IMG/VR virus record: IMGVR_UViG_3300020583_000023 | Span: 1 to 38,789 of that record | Strand: one strand, 5' to 3' | Length of the DNA stretch: 38,789 bases | DNA from: a virus | Shown here: positions 29,409 through 38,738 of the stretch, one piece after another | Position numbering within the stretch: position 1 is the stretch's first letter | Layout: each line of letters starts with the position of its first letter | Translations under genes and position numbers: made by a program | The notes under the pieces: generated by a model | Databases searched by the model: none | Seen by the model: only the letters and a program-made list of their open reading frames with translations | Told to the model about the DNA's origin: nothing

Positions 29409-30716
29409 TCAGGTTGCGAGGGTCACTCGCACGCCGGCTTGGATCGCCCCGTCCCAGTACGCGCACCCGTATTTCTCTGCGCGGAACGTGACGCGGTTCG
29501 GGAACCCGGCCTCGCCACGGTACACGGCCTCAGCGAACGAGTCGGGGTACACGTGACCGTCCGGATCGACGAGGCTTACGCGGCCCTGCCCCTCAACGCG
29601 GGTGCATACGAGATCGGTCGCGAACATCACCGCAGTCGTCGCGGATGGCGTGCCGATGCTTGCCGCGGTTCCCGGATAGCCGACGCCGGGGACGATGATG
29701 TTGTCGAACACGTCGAGCAGCAGGTTCCCGACCCGGCGTGCGTTCAGCAGGTTCGGGGCGGTCTGCGGCTGGCAGTGGATCATGCCCTGCCCGCCGAACC
29801 CCTGCGTTGCCAAGTAGTCCTGCAGGATCTGTTGGCCGCGCGCGACGCTTGGCGCCCCGGAGCCCGGTGTCAGGTCCACCGCGCTCGAGGAAGTCAGATA
29901 GTTGTTCGGGTACCCCTTCGCCTGTGCGAGCGCGCCGGTCCAGAACTCGCGCTCAACAGCCTGATATTGCGCGTTCTCGAGCAGCCGCAGCGCGCGGCCT
30001 TTGAAGTCGCGGGCTTCGAACCCGAACGTTGAGCAGAAGTCGGCGGCAACGATGATCCACGGCTGCACTTGCACTGTCGGCAGATTCGTGTACGGGCCTA
30101 CACCGCCGGTCGTGTTCGACACCGGCGGCGTCGCACCGGGTGACACCGAGCCTGTGTCCGTGAATGACGGGGGGTTGTCGGGGTCGAACGGGCCGACGGT
30201 CGCGATCAGCCCCAAAGAGCCTGAGATGCGCCCGTACACCTTGTACGTGTCGCCGTCCTCGACCGGATCGAACGAGCCGATCACGGATGCTGTCCCGCCG
30301 CCGGCGGACACGGTGATCGACACGGCGGTGCCTGGTGTCGTCTCCCCGTTCGCGTTGACTGCGGTCACCTCGTACTTGTAGGTGCCGTCCGCCAACGTGC
30401 CGCCCGTGCCCTGCGACAGCTGCAATCCGGACGGTGCCGGTAGTGCTGGGAGGTCGACGCTGGTGAAGTCCTGCGGGTCGCGGTTCTCGACCGCGTAATG
30501 GTTCTCTGGCGCGTACGTGAACCCGCGGATCCACATCGGCCCTTCGCGCTGCGACAACTCCTGCCGCAGCGCCGCATCCAGACCGGACGTGTCAGCGGTT
30601 GAGGATGCCGGGTCGGTCGTGTTGTCCGGCTTCACGCTCGCGCCGATCAGCGTCAGCTGCGGCGGCTGCGGCGGGATCGCCGGAACGACAACCGGAGGAC
30701 CGAAAACGTAGGTCAC
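29409..30716 (-). CDS. Capsid-like structural protein with Fn3-like domain
   Basis: This 435-residue protein lies directly after the major capsid gene. Residues about 90-205 are an Fn3/Ig-like domain (GTYKYEVTAVNANGETTPG). The region from about 215 to the end looks HK97-like by pattern: a long helix (ALRLLENAQYQAVEREFW), a P-domain-like segment (RGQQILQDYLATQGFGGQGM), and an end YWDGAIQAGVRVTL typical of capsid folds. It may be a second capsid protein, a vertex or minor capsid protein, or another head component. GTG 30716 follows a weak GAGGA. It is not a copy of the neighbouring major capsid at the sequence level by eye. Confidence 0.65.
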   Translation of the reverse strand: MTYVFGPPVVVPAIPPQPPQLTLIGASVKPDNTTDPASSTADTSGLDAALRQELSQREGPMWIRGFTYAPENHYAVENRDPQDFTSVDLPALPAPSGLQLSQGTGGTLADGTYKYEVTAVNANGETTPGTAVSITVSAGGGTASVIGSFDPVEDGDTYKVYGRISGSLGLIATVGPFDPDNPPSFTDTGSVSPGATPPVSNTTGGVGPYTNLPTVQVQPWIIVAADFCSTFGFEARDFKGRALRLLENAQYQAVEREFWTGALAQAKGYPNNYLTSSSAVDLTPGSGAPSVARGQQILQDYLATQGFGGQGMIHCQPQTAPNLLNARRVGNLLLDVFDNIIVPGVGYPGTAASIGTPSATTAVMFATDLVCTRVEGQGRVSLVDPDGHVYPDSFAEAVYRGEAGFPNRVTFRAEKYGCAYWDGAIQAGVRVTLAT

Positions 30717-30755
30717 CGACTGTCCTCACCCTGTGATGGTGCGCGCATCCGCCGG

Positions 30756-32501
30756 TTACGCGCAGACGCCGGTGGTGCTGATCGTGCCAGCCGATCCGCC
30801 GTTCGCGCACAGCGCGCTGACGAACTGGATCGCGCCGCCGCCGAATCCTCGGAACGCGAGCGTCTCGAACACTTCGACGAAGCACTCGTAATCGTTCGTG
30901 GCGTCAAGCAGGCTGTCTCGGACGATCCCGAGGTCGAGCCGGCCGCCGTCCAAATACTGGACCGCGCCCTCGTAGTACAGGTACCAGACGCATTCGGTCG
31001 GGAATGTCTCGATCGCGGCGGAGCCGGACTGCGAGGTGAAGTACTGGTTCACCGCGCTGCCCAGGCCCGGGGCGGAGGTGGACTGGCCGTCGAGGTGGAA
31101 GATCGGGGATACGCCCCAGTCCTCGAGTAGGCTCACGATCTGCTCGTCGGTGACCGACAGCGAATTCCAGTCGTTCCCCTGCTGGTGCGCGGTCTCGCGG
31201 AGCAGATCGATCCGGAGGAGATCCTTCACCCAGGTCGGGAACACCGCCCGGAGCGTCACGCCCTCGTAGGCGCGGTGCAGGTTGCGGAACGCGGCGACCG
31301 CTTGGATGATCGCCATCCCCAAGTCGCGGGTGGCGCCGAGCTTCGTTGACGGTGCGGTCGTGACGCCTTGCGTGCACGCGGTGGCGAGCAGGTTCAGCAG
31401 GTTGTTGTCCGCCGTCCGCGCATAGGCGGCGAGCGCCGCTTCGGTGTTCGCGGCGACGGTCTCCGGGTCGAATCGGGACTGCATGTTCCCGAACCCGAGC
31501 CGCGAGGTGACCGCTTCGACGTACACGGTGTCGGTCGATGGGCAGGAGACCGTGTAGATCGGCTTCGTCGCGCCGGCCGGGCTCGCGTCTGTTGCCTCCG
31601 TCCAAATGCCGATCGCGCCGTCCGCGACGCTGAAATCGAGGTCGGGACGGTAGATCAGACCACCACGAGACACCTGATTCGCGGGGAACGCGCCCTGCAA
31701 CGGGCGGGCGCTATCGGCGATCATGTTGATCGACCAGTCGACGTTCACCGGCGCGCAAATCCCGCCGGTCGCGGTCAGCGCTTCACGGCTCGTCTGACGG
31801 AACACGCGCTCGTTGTGCAACCAGTCCTGGTTGCGCAGCCTGCGCTCCTCCGGATACTGGTCCGCCCATGACGCGGAAGCGATGATCACGTCCCGGCCAC
31901 GGCTGCCGCGCGGGCCGGCGGGCTGCTGGCCGCGCCGAGCCTCCAAGGCTGCTGACATCGAGTACGCGAGCTTCTCCTTGTCGAGCTCCGTGCCGGCAGG
32001 GAATCCACGCGCCTCACCGGACGCGACGAGCGCCGTGCGTTGCGTGTCCTCGCCGGTCTCCGGGCTGCCCTTCGGCTTCGGCTGCCTGGCGGCAAGCTTG
32101 CGGACGCGACCGCCGGTCGCGGTGACCGGTTCGGCAGCCTCTTCGGCCGTCTCGGCCTCAGCTGCGGGCTCCTCAGCAGTCTCGGCTTCAGCCTCAGCCT
32201 CCTCGGCCGTCTCGGCCTCAGCCTCGGGCTCTTCGTCGCCGTTGCCGCTGATCGCGGCGATCCGCTGGCGAGCGGCCTCCTTGTCGGCCTCCGCCTGCGC
32301 TTGCGCCGCCTCACGCTCACTGCCTTCGGCCTGGACCGCTTCGCCAGCGTCGGCGAGCTCGTTTAGCAGCGCGACGTTCTCAGGGGTCGTCGGCTCCTTG
32401 TCGACAGCGTCGAACTGGGCGACGATCAGGCCGCGGAGACGCTCAAGATCCTCGGCGGACAGCTGGTTCAGGTTCTGCAGTAGCTCGCGGATCTCATCCA
32501 T
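30756..32501 (-). CDS. Major capsid protein with N-terminal scaffold-like region
   Basis: This is a 581-residue protein. Residues 1-150 are helical, highly charged and low complexity: helix MDEIRELLQNLNQLSAEDLE, then an acidic Glu/Ala region with three 10-residue repeats at about 90-120. This looks like the delta/scaffold domain cut off by the prohead protease in the HK97 group. From about 230 the HK97-fold pattern follows (INMIADSARPLQGAFPANQV ... VKDLLRIDLLRETA ... NQYFTSQSGSA), with the C-terminal FVEVFETLAFRGF motif. It should form the shell. The gene follows the protease, the usual order. Confidence 0.88.
   Translation of the reverse strand: MDEIRELLQNLNQLSAEDLERLRGLIVAQFDAVDKEPTTPENVALLNELADAGEAVQAEGSEREAAQAQAEADKEAARQRIAAISGNGDEEPEAEAETAEEAEAEAETAEEPAAEAETAEEAAEPVTATGGRVRKLAARQPKPKGSPETGEDTQRTALVASGEARGFPAGTELDKEKLAYSMSAALEARRGQQPAGPRGSRGRDVIIASASWADQYPEERRLRNQDWLHNERVFRQTSREALTATGGICAPVNVDWSINMIADSARPLQGAFPANQVSRGGLIYRPDLDFSVADGAIGIWTEATDASPAGATKPIYTVSCPSTDTVYVEAVTSRLGFGNMQSRFDPETVAANTEAALAAYARTADNNLLNLLATACTQGVTTAPSTKLGATRDLGMAIIQAVAAFRNLHRAYEGVTLRAVFPTWVKDLLRIDLLRETAHQQGNDWNSLSVTDEQIVSLLEDWGVSPIFHLDGQSTSAPGLGSAVNQYFTSQSGSAAIETFPTECVWYLYYEGAVQYLDGGRLDLGIVRDSLLDATNDYECFVEVFETLAFRGFGGGAIQFVSALCANGGSAGTISTTGVCA
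32141..32230. repeat. Three 30-bp tandem repeats in the capsid gene
   Basis: CTCGGCCTCA-type words recur at 32151, 32181 and 32211 with a period of 30 bases, encoding three acidic ten-residue units near residues 90-120 of the major capsid protein. Short perfect-period repeats of this kind can expand or contract. They lie in the part expected to be removed at maturation. Confidence 0.75.
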
Positions 32502-32648
32502 AGCGGCAAGGGCTCCTTGGGAACTCGGGAAACGTTGAGTTGCTGTGACGCCCTGAGACCCATGGTCCGGTGCGTCGGGAGCCTCGCCATGCGAGACACC
32601 GGAAGAATATCACGGTCGCGGACGGAACTCTGACCGTCAGCTCGACCG
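32502..32648 (-). promoter_or_regulatory. 147-base capsid leader with possible extended -10 promoter
   Basis: This is the largest gap between head genes. Leftward, it contains TGATATTCT (an extended -10 of the form TG-n-TATTCT) near 32605-32613, without a clear -35. It also has AAGGAG eleven bases before the capsid start. GACCGTCAG is directly repeated at 32631-32639 and 32644-32652, and CTGACCGTCAG forms a small palindrome that could end transcription from the protease gene. A dedicated capsid promoter would fit the high need for this protein. All of this is pattern-based. Confidence 0.4.
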
Positions 32649-34925
32649 TCAGTCTCTAAGGACAGCCAGGCGGTCTCGCGCACGAGTCTTTGCATCGCCG
32701 AGCAGCGGCGCGAGCGCGGCACGCAGCACCGCGTCGCCCTCCGCGACCTCGGCGACAGGCGGATGCTTCAGGCGGTCCATCACCGACGTCCCGACGGCGA
32801 CCAGGGCCTGCTCGCCGGCCGCGAGCACGGCCTGCGTGGGAACGATCGGGAACCCGGGCTGGTTCACCGCGAGCGCGGCGACGAGCTCGAGCGAGCCGCC
32901 GAGCTGCCGCCAATCACCGCTGATTGAGGAGGCGCGCAGCTTCCGGACCTGTGATTCGGTCACGTCGGGGCGCATTGCGCCGGCGACCCAAATGCCGTGC
33001 TCGTCCTCGCCGATGTTCACGTCCGCGACCGCGACAGCCGTGTTGTCGTAGTGCGCCATCGCTTGCGACGCTGAGATTCCGCGGATCGGGGCGTGTCCTG
33101 CGTCGCAGGTGATCACGCCGACGCGGATCGTGTCGCCCTCCGCGGTCACCAAGTGCTGGCCGCGGCGATAGTGCGCGTACCCGGTGCTCGAGCGGGGCGC
33201 CAAGATGCACTGGCCGCTGGTGCCGGTGTGGCAGACGCCCCACGGGGCGATGTGCCCGAACACGCGGCCCTCGTCAGTGATCGTCAGCGGGCATGCGAAC
33301 TTGCCGCCGATCACCCGCCGTCCGCGCCGGTCGAAGATCTCGACCATTCGCCCGTCGTCCGGATCGAAGTTCGGATCCTCAAACCATGCCTTCGGGGGTG
33401 CGACCGGTCCAGCACCGGACGCTGCGATCACGTCCAGCCCCTGGTCGCACGGCTCGCACGCCTCGTAGGTCATCAGGTGCACCAGCTGACCGCCAGCCGT
33501 GACCGCAGCGGGCGGCTTGTCCGGCACCGTCGGGCTGTCGGCGGTCTGCGGGATCGCGTGCGCGTCGGGCTGCTCGGTTCCGTCGCCGAGCACGATGTAC
33601 GCGCCCTCGAACGCTGGGAACGGCACGATCGTGGCGCCCATCACGACGCCCTCGGTCAGCTTCTCGGACATCTCGATCGGGAAGCCCATCTCGTCGACGT
33701 CGCCGACCTCGATCTCCGTCGCGTTCGCCGCGACATCGCCAGATACGCCGACGCGGCCCATGCCCTCGACGAGATCCGCGAAGTACTGGCCGTCATCGTT
33801 CGCGAGAAAGAACCCCTGCGCAGAGATGATCTGCGTGCCACCCTCCCCGTCAGCGCGGGTCAGCGAGTCGATCCGGCCACACAAGACTGCCGGATCGTTC
33901 TGGTCGAACCCCTCCGGATCGTGCGTCTCGGTGGCCAAGCCAATCAGAGGCAGCGGTGGTGTGCGCCACGTCAGCGCGCCGGGAGCGATTTGCCGGCCGT
34001 CACCGGTCGGCTGCCCCTCGATGATCAGCACCGGGATCGTGAACGCCGGACCCATGTTCTCGCCGCCCGGAACCTCTGGCGGCGCATTCAACGTCGACTG
34101 TGGGTCCTGCGCGGGCGGACCGGGAGGCACCGGCGCGTCCGGGACAGCGTTCACCGGCGAGCTCGCAAGCTTGTCCGCAGCCGGCGTCACGCCGCTGTTG
34201 TCGGCGATCCCGTCGCCATCAGCATCGTCGTCGGCGTCGTTGTTCGGGTCCGAATCGACGTTCATTCCCTCGCACGAGCAGTTCAGCATCGAGCAGGCGC
34301 CCGTGTTGTCACCCTGATCGGTGTTCGCATGCGCTGACGCCAGGTGCCCGCAGTCCGGGTTCGCGCAGATCACGCCGTTGTCGACGTTCCCCTGCTCGTC
34401 GACCGGGTTCGCGTCCGGTGTCGTGCCGCCCTTCGTCGCCACCGGCTGCGCCGGAACCGTCCCCGCAGCCGTAACCGGCGCCTTCGCAGCGGGCTCCGGT
34501 TCGCCGGCGTCCGCGGCCTGGTCGCCAACCAGCGCGGCAACCTGCTCGGACAGCGCAGTGAGACCGGTCATTACCTTCTCGTCCTTCGGATCGTCCGTGT
34601 CCGGATCGGCTTTCTGCGCCTCGATCGCCTTATCCACCGCCGCTTTGATCGCAGCAATGCAGTCGGTCACAGCGGCGTCAGCCTCGTCCGGGCTCGCGGC
34701 AGCGGGCGCCGGCGGAACAACGCTGGCGTACGCGTCGGCGGCGGCCGCGTTCGCGTTCTGCGCCTTGATTGACCCACAAATCTTCTCGGCCGATTCCTGG
34801 GACTCGCCTTTGTCGAGCTGATCCTGGATGCACTGATCCCACGGGTACGACGCGAACGCATCGCGCCCGTACGTGTGACTGGCGATCAACTCGGTGCGGC
34901 TAACGGCGTTCTGCAGTCGCGGCAT
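32649..34925 (-). CDS. Capsid maturation (prohead) protease with long N-terminal region
   Basis: This 758-residue protein is much longer than a bare prohead protease (about 200). Residues 1-170 are helical/Ala-rich. About 180-215 contains seven cysteines or histidines (CANPDCGHLASAH, then CSMLNCSCEG). About 217-240 is an Asp-rich, calcium-binding-like stretch (DSDPNNDADDDADGDGIAD). About 290-440 is the protease fold (VLIIEGQPTGDGRQIAPGAL; His near 335 in ETHDPEGF; Ser near 396 in RVGVSGDV). The C-terminal 300 residues include FGHIAPWGVCHTG. It probably trims capsid precursors. SD AGGAGGT overlaps the upstream HNH stop. Confidence 0.8.
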   Translation of the reverse strand: MPRLQNAVSRTELIASHTYGRDAFASYPWDQCIQDQLDKGESQESAEKICGSIKAQNANAAAADAYASVVPPAPAAASPDEADAAVTDCIAAIKAAVDKAIEAQKADPDTDDPKDEKVMTGLTALSEQVAALVGDQAADAGEPEPAAKAPVTAAGTVPAQPVATKGGTTPDANPVDEQGNVDNGVICANPDCGHLASAHANTDQGDNTGACSMLNCSCEGMNVDSDPNNDADDDADGDGIADNSGVTPAADKLASSPVNAVPDAPVPPGPPAQDPQSTLNAPPEVPGGENMGPAFTIPVLIIEGQPTGDGRQIAPGALTWRTPPLPLIGLATETHDPEGFDQNDPAVLCGRIDSLTRADGEGGTQIISAQGFFLANDDGQYFADLVEGMGRVGVSGDVAANATEIEVGDVDEMGFPIEMSEKLTEGVVMGATIVPFPAFEGAYIVLGDGTEQPDAHAIPQTADSPTVPDKPPAAVTAGGQLVHLMTYEACEPCDQGLDVIAASGAGPVAPPKAWFEDPNFDPDDGRMVEIFDRRGRRVIGGKFACPLTITDEGRVFGHIAPWGVCHTGTSGQCILAPRSSTGYAHYRRGQHLVTAEGDTIRVGVITCDAGHAPIRGISASQAMAHYDNTAVAVADVNIGEDEHGIWVAGAMRPDVTESQVRKLRASSISGDWRQLGGSLELVAALAVNQPGFPIVPTQAVLAAGEQALVAVGTSVMDRLKHPPVAEVAEGDAVLRAALAPLLGDAKTRARDRLAVLRD

Positions 34926-34934
34926 GTCGACCTC

Positions 34935-35498
34935 CTATGGGCCGTAGCGTTCGATGATCTCGCGCGCCCAGGCGAGAAGATCCTCGACGCGTTGTCCTGC
35001 TGGCTGCGATTTGACCCACAGCTCTAGGTTTTCGAGACGGTTGTCGTCCTTGATTCCGTTCTTGTGATGCACCGTCTCGCCGGGTAGCAAATACCGCCCC
35101 AAGTGGCGCTCCATGACGATGATGTGCTCGCGCCGATACAGACCACGGGGATCGCCCGGCACGCGCACGAACGCGTACCCGCGATTGACGTAGCGCCCTG
35201 GGCCCAGCTCGCGTCCCTTGATGTGGTGCTCGGGCGCACATGAGAGGCAGACCGTCGCCCGCTTGTCACACGGCTCGCCGCACATCGCGCACGGATGCTT
35301 GTCGGCTCGGTGTCGGCAGGAGCCGCAGATCGTCGCTCCCGAGGCCGTGCGATAGCGGCGACCGCACTCCCGACAGACGCACTCGACGCGCGCTCGACCC
35401 TTTTGCCGCCACCGGCAGTTCTCGCAGGCGACGCGACCGCGCTGCTTCGGCTTGATGGGAACCGGCGCTGAGCACTTCCAACATGGGCGTGTTTGCAT
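34935..35498 (-). CDS. Free-standing HNH homing endonuclease
   Basis: This is a 187-residue protein. The N-terminal half has several cysteine pairs (CWKC, CENC, CREC, CGSC, CAMC, CLSC) forming probable zinc ribbons for DNA binding. The C-terminal half is an HNH nuclease: [20 protein letters not shown], then [18 protein letters not shown], the HNH_3 pattern with two His and an Asn. It sits between portal and protease, four bases from the former, an insertion site typical of homing endonucleases. Such enzymes spread by cutting genomes that lack them. It is in the same strand as the operon and does not disrupt either neighbour. Confidence 0.9.
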   Translation of the reverse strand: MQTRPCWKCSAPVPIKPKQRGRVACENCRWRQKGRARVECVCRECGRRYRTASGATICGSCRHRADKHPCAMCGEPCDKRATVCLSCAPEHHIKGRELGPGRYVNRGYAFVRVPGDPRGLYRREHIIVMERHLGRYLLPGETVHHKNGIKDDNRLENLELWVKSQPAGQRVEDLLAWAREIIERYGP

Positions 35499-35502
35499 CC
35501 GC

Positions 35503-38061
35503 TCATTCTACCGCAGAGGCACCCGAAAAATTCCAGAGCGGCACAGCGTCACAGAGGCAGCCGCTGTGATCACCGGGTAGGTAGTACTCGACGGGCGGCC
35601 AATCTCCGGTGTTCGCGAGCACGTCGTCGGTGAAGCTGTCGAACTCGACGCCGTCCAAGTCCTCGTGCGGCTCGAACGGATTCTGCGCGGTCGACGCGTG
35701 ACTCCATTCCCACCTGTCCGTCTCGCCGCCCGCACTTGTGAGCAGGCCGCCGATCGTGGCGCCGGTCCCGATCTGCCCGACCGGTTGCATCAGCGCGGTC
35801 GCGCCCTGCTCGCCGACGGTGACCGCTGAGGTGTCCGTCCCGCCGGCGATCGCCAATGCAGCGCGGATCGTGCCGGCGGGAACGAGCGTTTGCGGGTTCA
35901 GATCACCCCAGTCGCCGGCGGCAGTGTTCGGGTCCGGGTTGTACAGCAAGTGCTCTGAGAGGCCTGTGAGCGCGCCTGACAGCACCTCCCACGCCCTGTC
36001 ACGACCCTCGGCCATCGCCTGCTCCGCCTGCCGGGCCGCGTCGTCGGTCGCGTCGAGGCCACCGAGCCGTAGCGCGAGCTTGAGCGCCTGCTTTTGCGCG
36101 GTCTCCGTCCATTGCATGAATTGCGCCTGCAAGCCCGTCCATCCGTCGCCGAGCAGCTGGTCGACGTTGACGCCGGCGGCGGTGACGATCTCCGGGCCGA
36201 GAATCGCTGCGACGCGCTCGTTCGCGCGGTGCGCGATCTTCGTGCGCATCGTCTCGTCCTTCGCGACCTTGCTCCTGAGCCGGTTCCCGACGCGCTCGAG
36301 CTGGCGCAACATCGCGGCGTTCGCGGCGATCTGCAGGCGAGCGCGTAAGTCTCGGTCAATCTCCGCGAGCTTGCGAGACAAGCGCGCGGCCGGATCCGCG
36401 CCGGCGGCGATGATCGCGGGCGGTTTCGGCTCGGGACGATCCGCCGACGGCGGCCCAGGGGCGGCCGTGTCCACAGACGGCTTCGGCGATTCACCAGCGA
36501 TCGTTCCGCCGGCCGGTGGGAGCGCGCCTGCGGTCGGTGGTGCGGCGCCAACATCGACGCCGCCGCCGGGCTTGATCCCCGGCAACTGTGGCGGCCCGGT
36601 CATCGGCGGAACGATCAGCGTCGGATCCGCCCGGGACGCGTACTCCATCAGCAGGTTCAGCGGCAGCGCGCGAATGTCCATCACGCGCCGCATCTCGAGC
36701 TCCTCGATCGTTGGCTTGTCCGTCTCGGAGAACCCGTACGCGTTCCGCAAAGCCTCGCCGGACAGCGCCATCGCGTCATACGCCGTCTGCGCATCCTTCG
36801 CCCTGTCCGGGTGCGTTACGAGCTCCGTCGGGTCGTACCAGAGCAGCAGCCGTTTCACCCATTCGACCGGGACGTTTTCGACCTCGAGGAACGGGCGCAG
36901 GAACGCGCCGGTGAGGCTGTCGCAGCACAGGATCACGTGCGGCTCGACGTGATGGCGGAACGTGCTGTCATCGATCTGCCAGGCCGTCCAGTGGTTCGCG
37001 TCCATCATGCCGGTGATGATCTCCTTCGGGAGATCGAGGGTCGTCGCGATCACGCCGACCAGCTCGGCTCGCGTGTCAGCGTCCTCCTTCGCGAACTGCT
37101 GGCCGAGGGTGATGTGCGTGATCTCCTTCAGCAGCTCGCCCTTACCGCGGATCACGATCGGCACCACGGCGGAGGCGGCGCCCTCGTTGTCGAGCGGGGT
37201 CATCATCGCCTCGGTGAGCAGGCCGAGGAACGGGTCGGCTTCAGGGTCGCCGTTGTCGTTGTCCGGCATCTTGATCTCGAGGCCCTCCGGAATCCCGAGG
37301 ATCCCAGCGCCCGCCAACCTTGACCGGCCCGCGGCGCGAATCATGCGGCGGAGGATCAGCAGGCTCTCGCAGTCGTCCTGCATCGCTCGCATCGGCGAAT
37401 CGGCCCACATCCGGTACTGCGGGTGCGGCGTCCAGATCCGCGAGATCACGCACAGCTCGGGGTCAAGCTCCCGCTGGCCTAGAACGCCCTGACTGTCGGT
37501 CGGGACTTCGCGCAGGTAGTACTTGTCGTCCTTGATCAGGATCTCGGAGATCGACCGGATCGACCAGGTGTCATCGCCGGTCAGCGGATCCTCTTCGCCG
37601 AGCAGAAAGCACTCGCCGGCGACGCTCTTGTTCGTCGACAGGCGCCGCATCGTGTCCGAGATGTCCCAGCGACCGTTCCCCAGTGCCTGCATCGCTGCGG
37701 CGCACGCGGTGATCACGCTGGCCGGAACCTGCTCGTCGAGCTCGGCGAGCGGGACGGGGTTGTCGGTTTCGCCGCCCTGCGGGTAGACGGCCGGGAAGAT
37801 CTTCATGCGCGCGGCACAGTTCGCGAGGAAGTTCAGTGCGTAGCGAAGCTCGCCGATCGAGTCGCGGTACGCCCACGCGTTGAACTGCCAGCCCTGACGC
37901 AGCCGCATCTGACGCGCGGCTTCCTTGCGGTCGGAGATGTCGAGCCGGTTCGCGGCCGCGGTCAGCCCGCGCCCATGACCAACGAACTCGATGCGAGTGC
38001 CTGAGGCGGTGATCGCCTTGTGGTTCCGGCGAAACCAGCCGCCGCGCGTCACCGTGGCCAT
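35503..38061 (-). CDS. Portal protein fused to MuF-like head protein
   Basis: This 852-residue protein has residues about 1-470 as an actinophage-type portal ([20 protein letters not shown], then [20 protein letters not shown], then [20 protein letters not shown]). A Pro/Gly/Ala linker lies at about 475-550. The C-terminal part (557-852) is helical ([20 protein letters not shown]) and ends with [13 protein letters not shown], a MuF/SPP1 gp7-like terminus (H-x-G-C-x-C). Portal and MuF proteins are normally separate or neighbouring genes. The portal forms the DNA entry ring, and MuF proteins are minor head proteins carried inside. ATG 38061 is used; no strong SD is present. Confidence 0.85.
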   Translation of the reverse strand: MATVTRGGWFRRNHKAITASGTRIEFVGHGRGLTAAANRLDISDRKEAARQMRLRQGWQFNAWAYRDSIGELRYALNFLANCAARMKIFPAVYPQGGETDNPVPLAELDEQVPASVITACAAAMQALGNGRWDISDTMRRLSTNKSVAGECFLLGEEDPLTGDDTWSIRSISEILIKDDKYYLREVPTDSQGVLGQRELDPELCVISRIWTPHPQYRMWADSPMRAMQDDCESLLILRRMIRAAGRSRLAGAGILGIPEGLEIKMPDNDNGDPEADPFLGLLTEAMMTPLDNEGAASAVVPIVIRGKGELLKEITHITLGQQFAKEDADTRAELVGVIATTLDLPKEIITGMMDANHWTAWQIDDSTFRHHVEPHVILCCDSLTGAFLRPFLEVENVPVEWVKRLLLWYDPTELVTHPDRAKDAQTAYDAMALSGEALRNAYGFSETDKPTIEELEMRRVMDIRALPLNLLMEYASRADPTLIVPPMTGPPQLPGIKPGGGVDVGAAPPTAGALPPAGGTIAGESPKPSVDTAAPGPPSADRPEPKPPAIIAAGADPAARLSRKLAEIDRDLRARLQIAANAAMLRQLERVGNRLRSKVAKDETMRTKIAHRANERVAAILGPEIVTAAGVNVDQLLGDGWTGLQAQFMQWTETAQKQALKLALRLGGLDATDDAARQAEQAMAEGRDRAWEVLSGALTGLSEHLLYNPDPNTAAGDWGDLNPQTLVPAGTIRAALAIAGGTDTSAVTVGEQGATALMQPVGQIGTGATIGGLLTSAGGETDRWEWSHASTAQNPFEPHEDLDGVEFDSFTDDVLANTGDWPPVEYYLPGDHSGCLCDAVPLWNFSGASAVE

Positions 38062-38064
38062 CGG

Positions 38065-38391
38065 CTAGGAGTGCTCCGCGAGCAGCCCGGCAACCGCCGA
38101 GAACGCCAGCACGGCGGCGGCGTACAGCCACACGTGGGGTGCCAGCGCCTGACAGGCCACGACAGCGGCCGCCAGCCATGGGCTGACGCACCATGGGCAG
38201 CCGAGGAACTCGGCGAGCCTGGGGCGCGCGACCATGATCATCTTCTCGCCGGTCAGGTGCCGGTCGCTGGTCGGCCGGACGCCGCTGGCACGGATGCGGA
38301 GGTTGGCGGTGATGCTGTCAGCAACGACGAGCCTGGTCAGCCGGAACACGGCAAGCGCGTCGAGGGCGAGCAGCGTGGCTGAGTGGGTCAC
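38065..38391 (-). CDS. DUF1360-like membrane protein
   Basis: This 108-residue protein resembles the DUF1360 family: FRLTRLVVADS at the N-terminus, CPWCVSPWLAAAVVA (two Cys in C-x-x-C) at about 70-85, and a hydrophobic C-terminal segment (LYAAAVLAFSAVAGLLAEHS) as one of two membrane helices. Related proteins are found in actinobacterial phages beside portal genes and have no assigned function. It overlaps the upstream gene by ATGA (38388-38391) and is three bases from the portal. Confidence 0.8.
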   Translation of the reverse strand: MTHSATLLALDALAVFRLTRLVVADSITANLRIRASGVRPTSDRHLTGEKMIMVARPRLAEFLGCPWCVSPWLAAAVVACQALAPHVWLYAAAVLAFSAVAGLLAEHS

Positions 38392-38738
38392 GGTGCCGGC
38401 ACCAGAACCGACAGATCGATCGTCCCACCGGCGGCAGCATGCGGGACGACAGCTGAGCCCTCGCGCAGTGGCGCGGAGTCCAGTTGGATCACGAACAGGT
38501 ACGTCGATCCGGCCGGGGTCGTGCCTGCGTCGTCGTTGGCGACGAGCGTGAACGGGTTCAGGCCCGTGTTGTCCTTCAACTGGCCGCTGGCGTTCAGGAT
38601 GCCGACGATCGGCGTGGGGTCGATGACCTCGGTGCCGTTCTGGATCGCTTCGGACAGCGTCGCTGTCACCTTGCCCGATCCGGCGCCGCTGTCGGGCCGG
38701 TCGTCGGTGAAGGTGATCGTGATCGGGGTGAACGCCAT
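38388..38738 (-). CDS. Small beta-rich structural protein
   Basis: This is a 116-residue protein from ATG 38738 (AGGAGG about five bases upstream); an in-frame ATG at 38771 lacks such a site. It reads as one beta-sandwich-like domain: FTPITITFTDDRPDSG, then GKVTATLSEAIQNGTEVI, then FTLVANDDAGTTPAGSTYLF, ending VPHAAAGGTIDLSVLVPAP. I recall this as the N-terminal module of some phage tail or head fibre proteins. Here it stands alone beside the portal, perhaps as a decoration or fibre-attachment protein. The gene upstream of it lies outside the window. Confidence 0.65.
   Translation of the reverse strand: MAFTPITITFTDDRPDSGAGSGKVTATLSEAIQNGTEVIDPTPIVGILNASGQLKDNTGLNPFTLVANDDAGTTPAGSTYLFVIQLDSAPLREGSAVVPHAAAGGTIDLSVLVPAP

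Noticed and set aside
33093-34337. 414-codon open frame on the + strand
   Set aside because: Antisense to the prohead protease; Arg/Val/His-rich composition and no recognisable motif.
35738-36952. 404-codon open frame on the + strand
   Set aside because: Antisense to the portal gene; Ser/Pro/Ala-rich shadow of the linker and C-terminal part.
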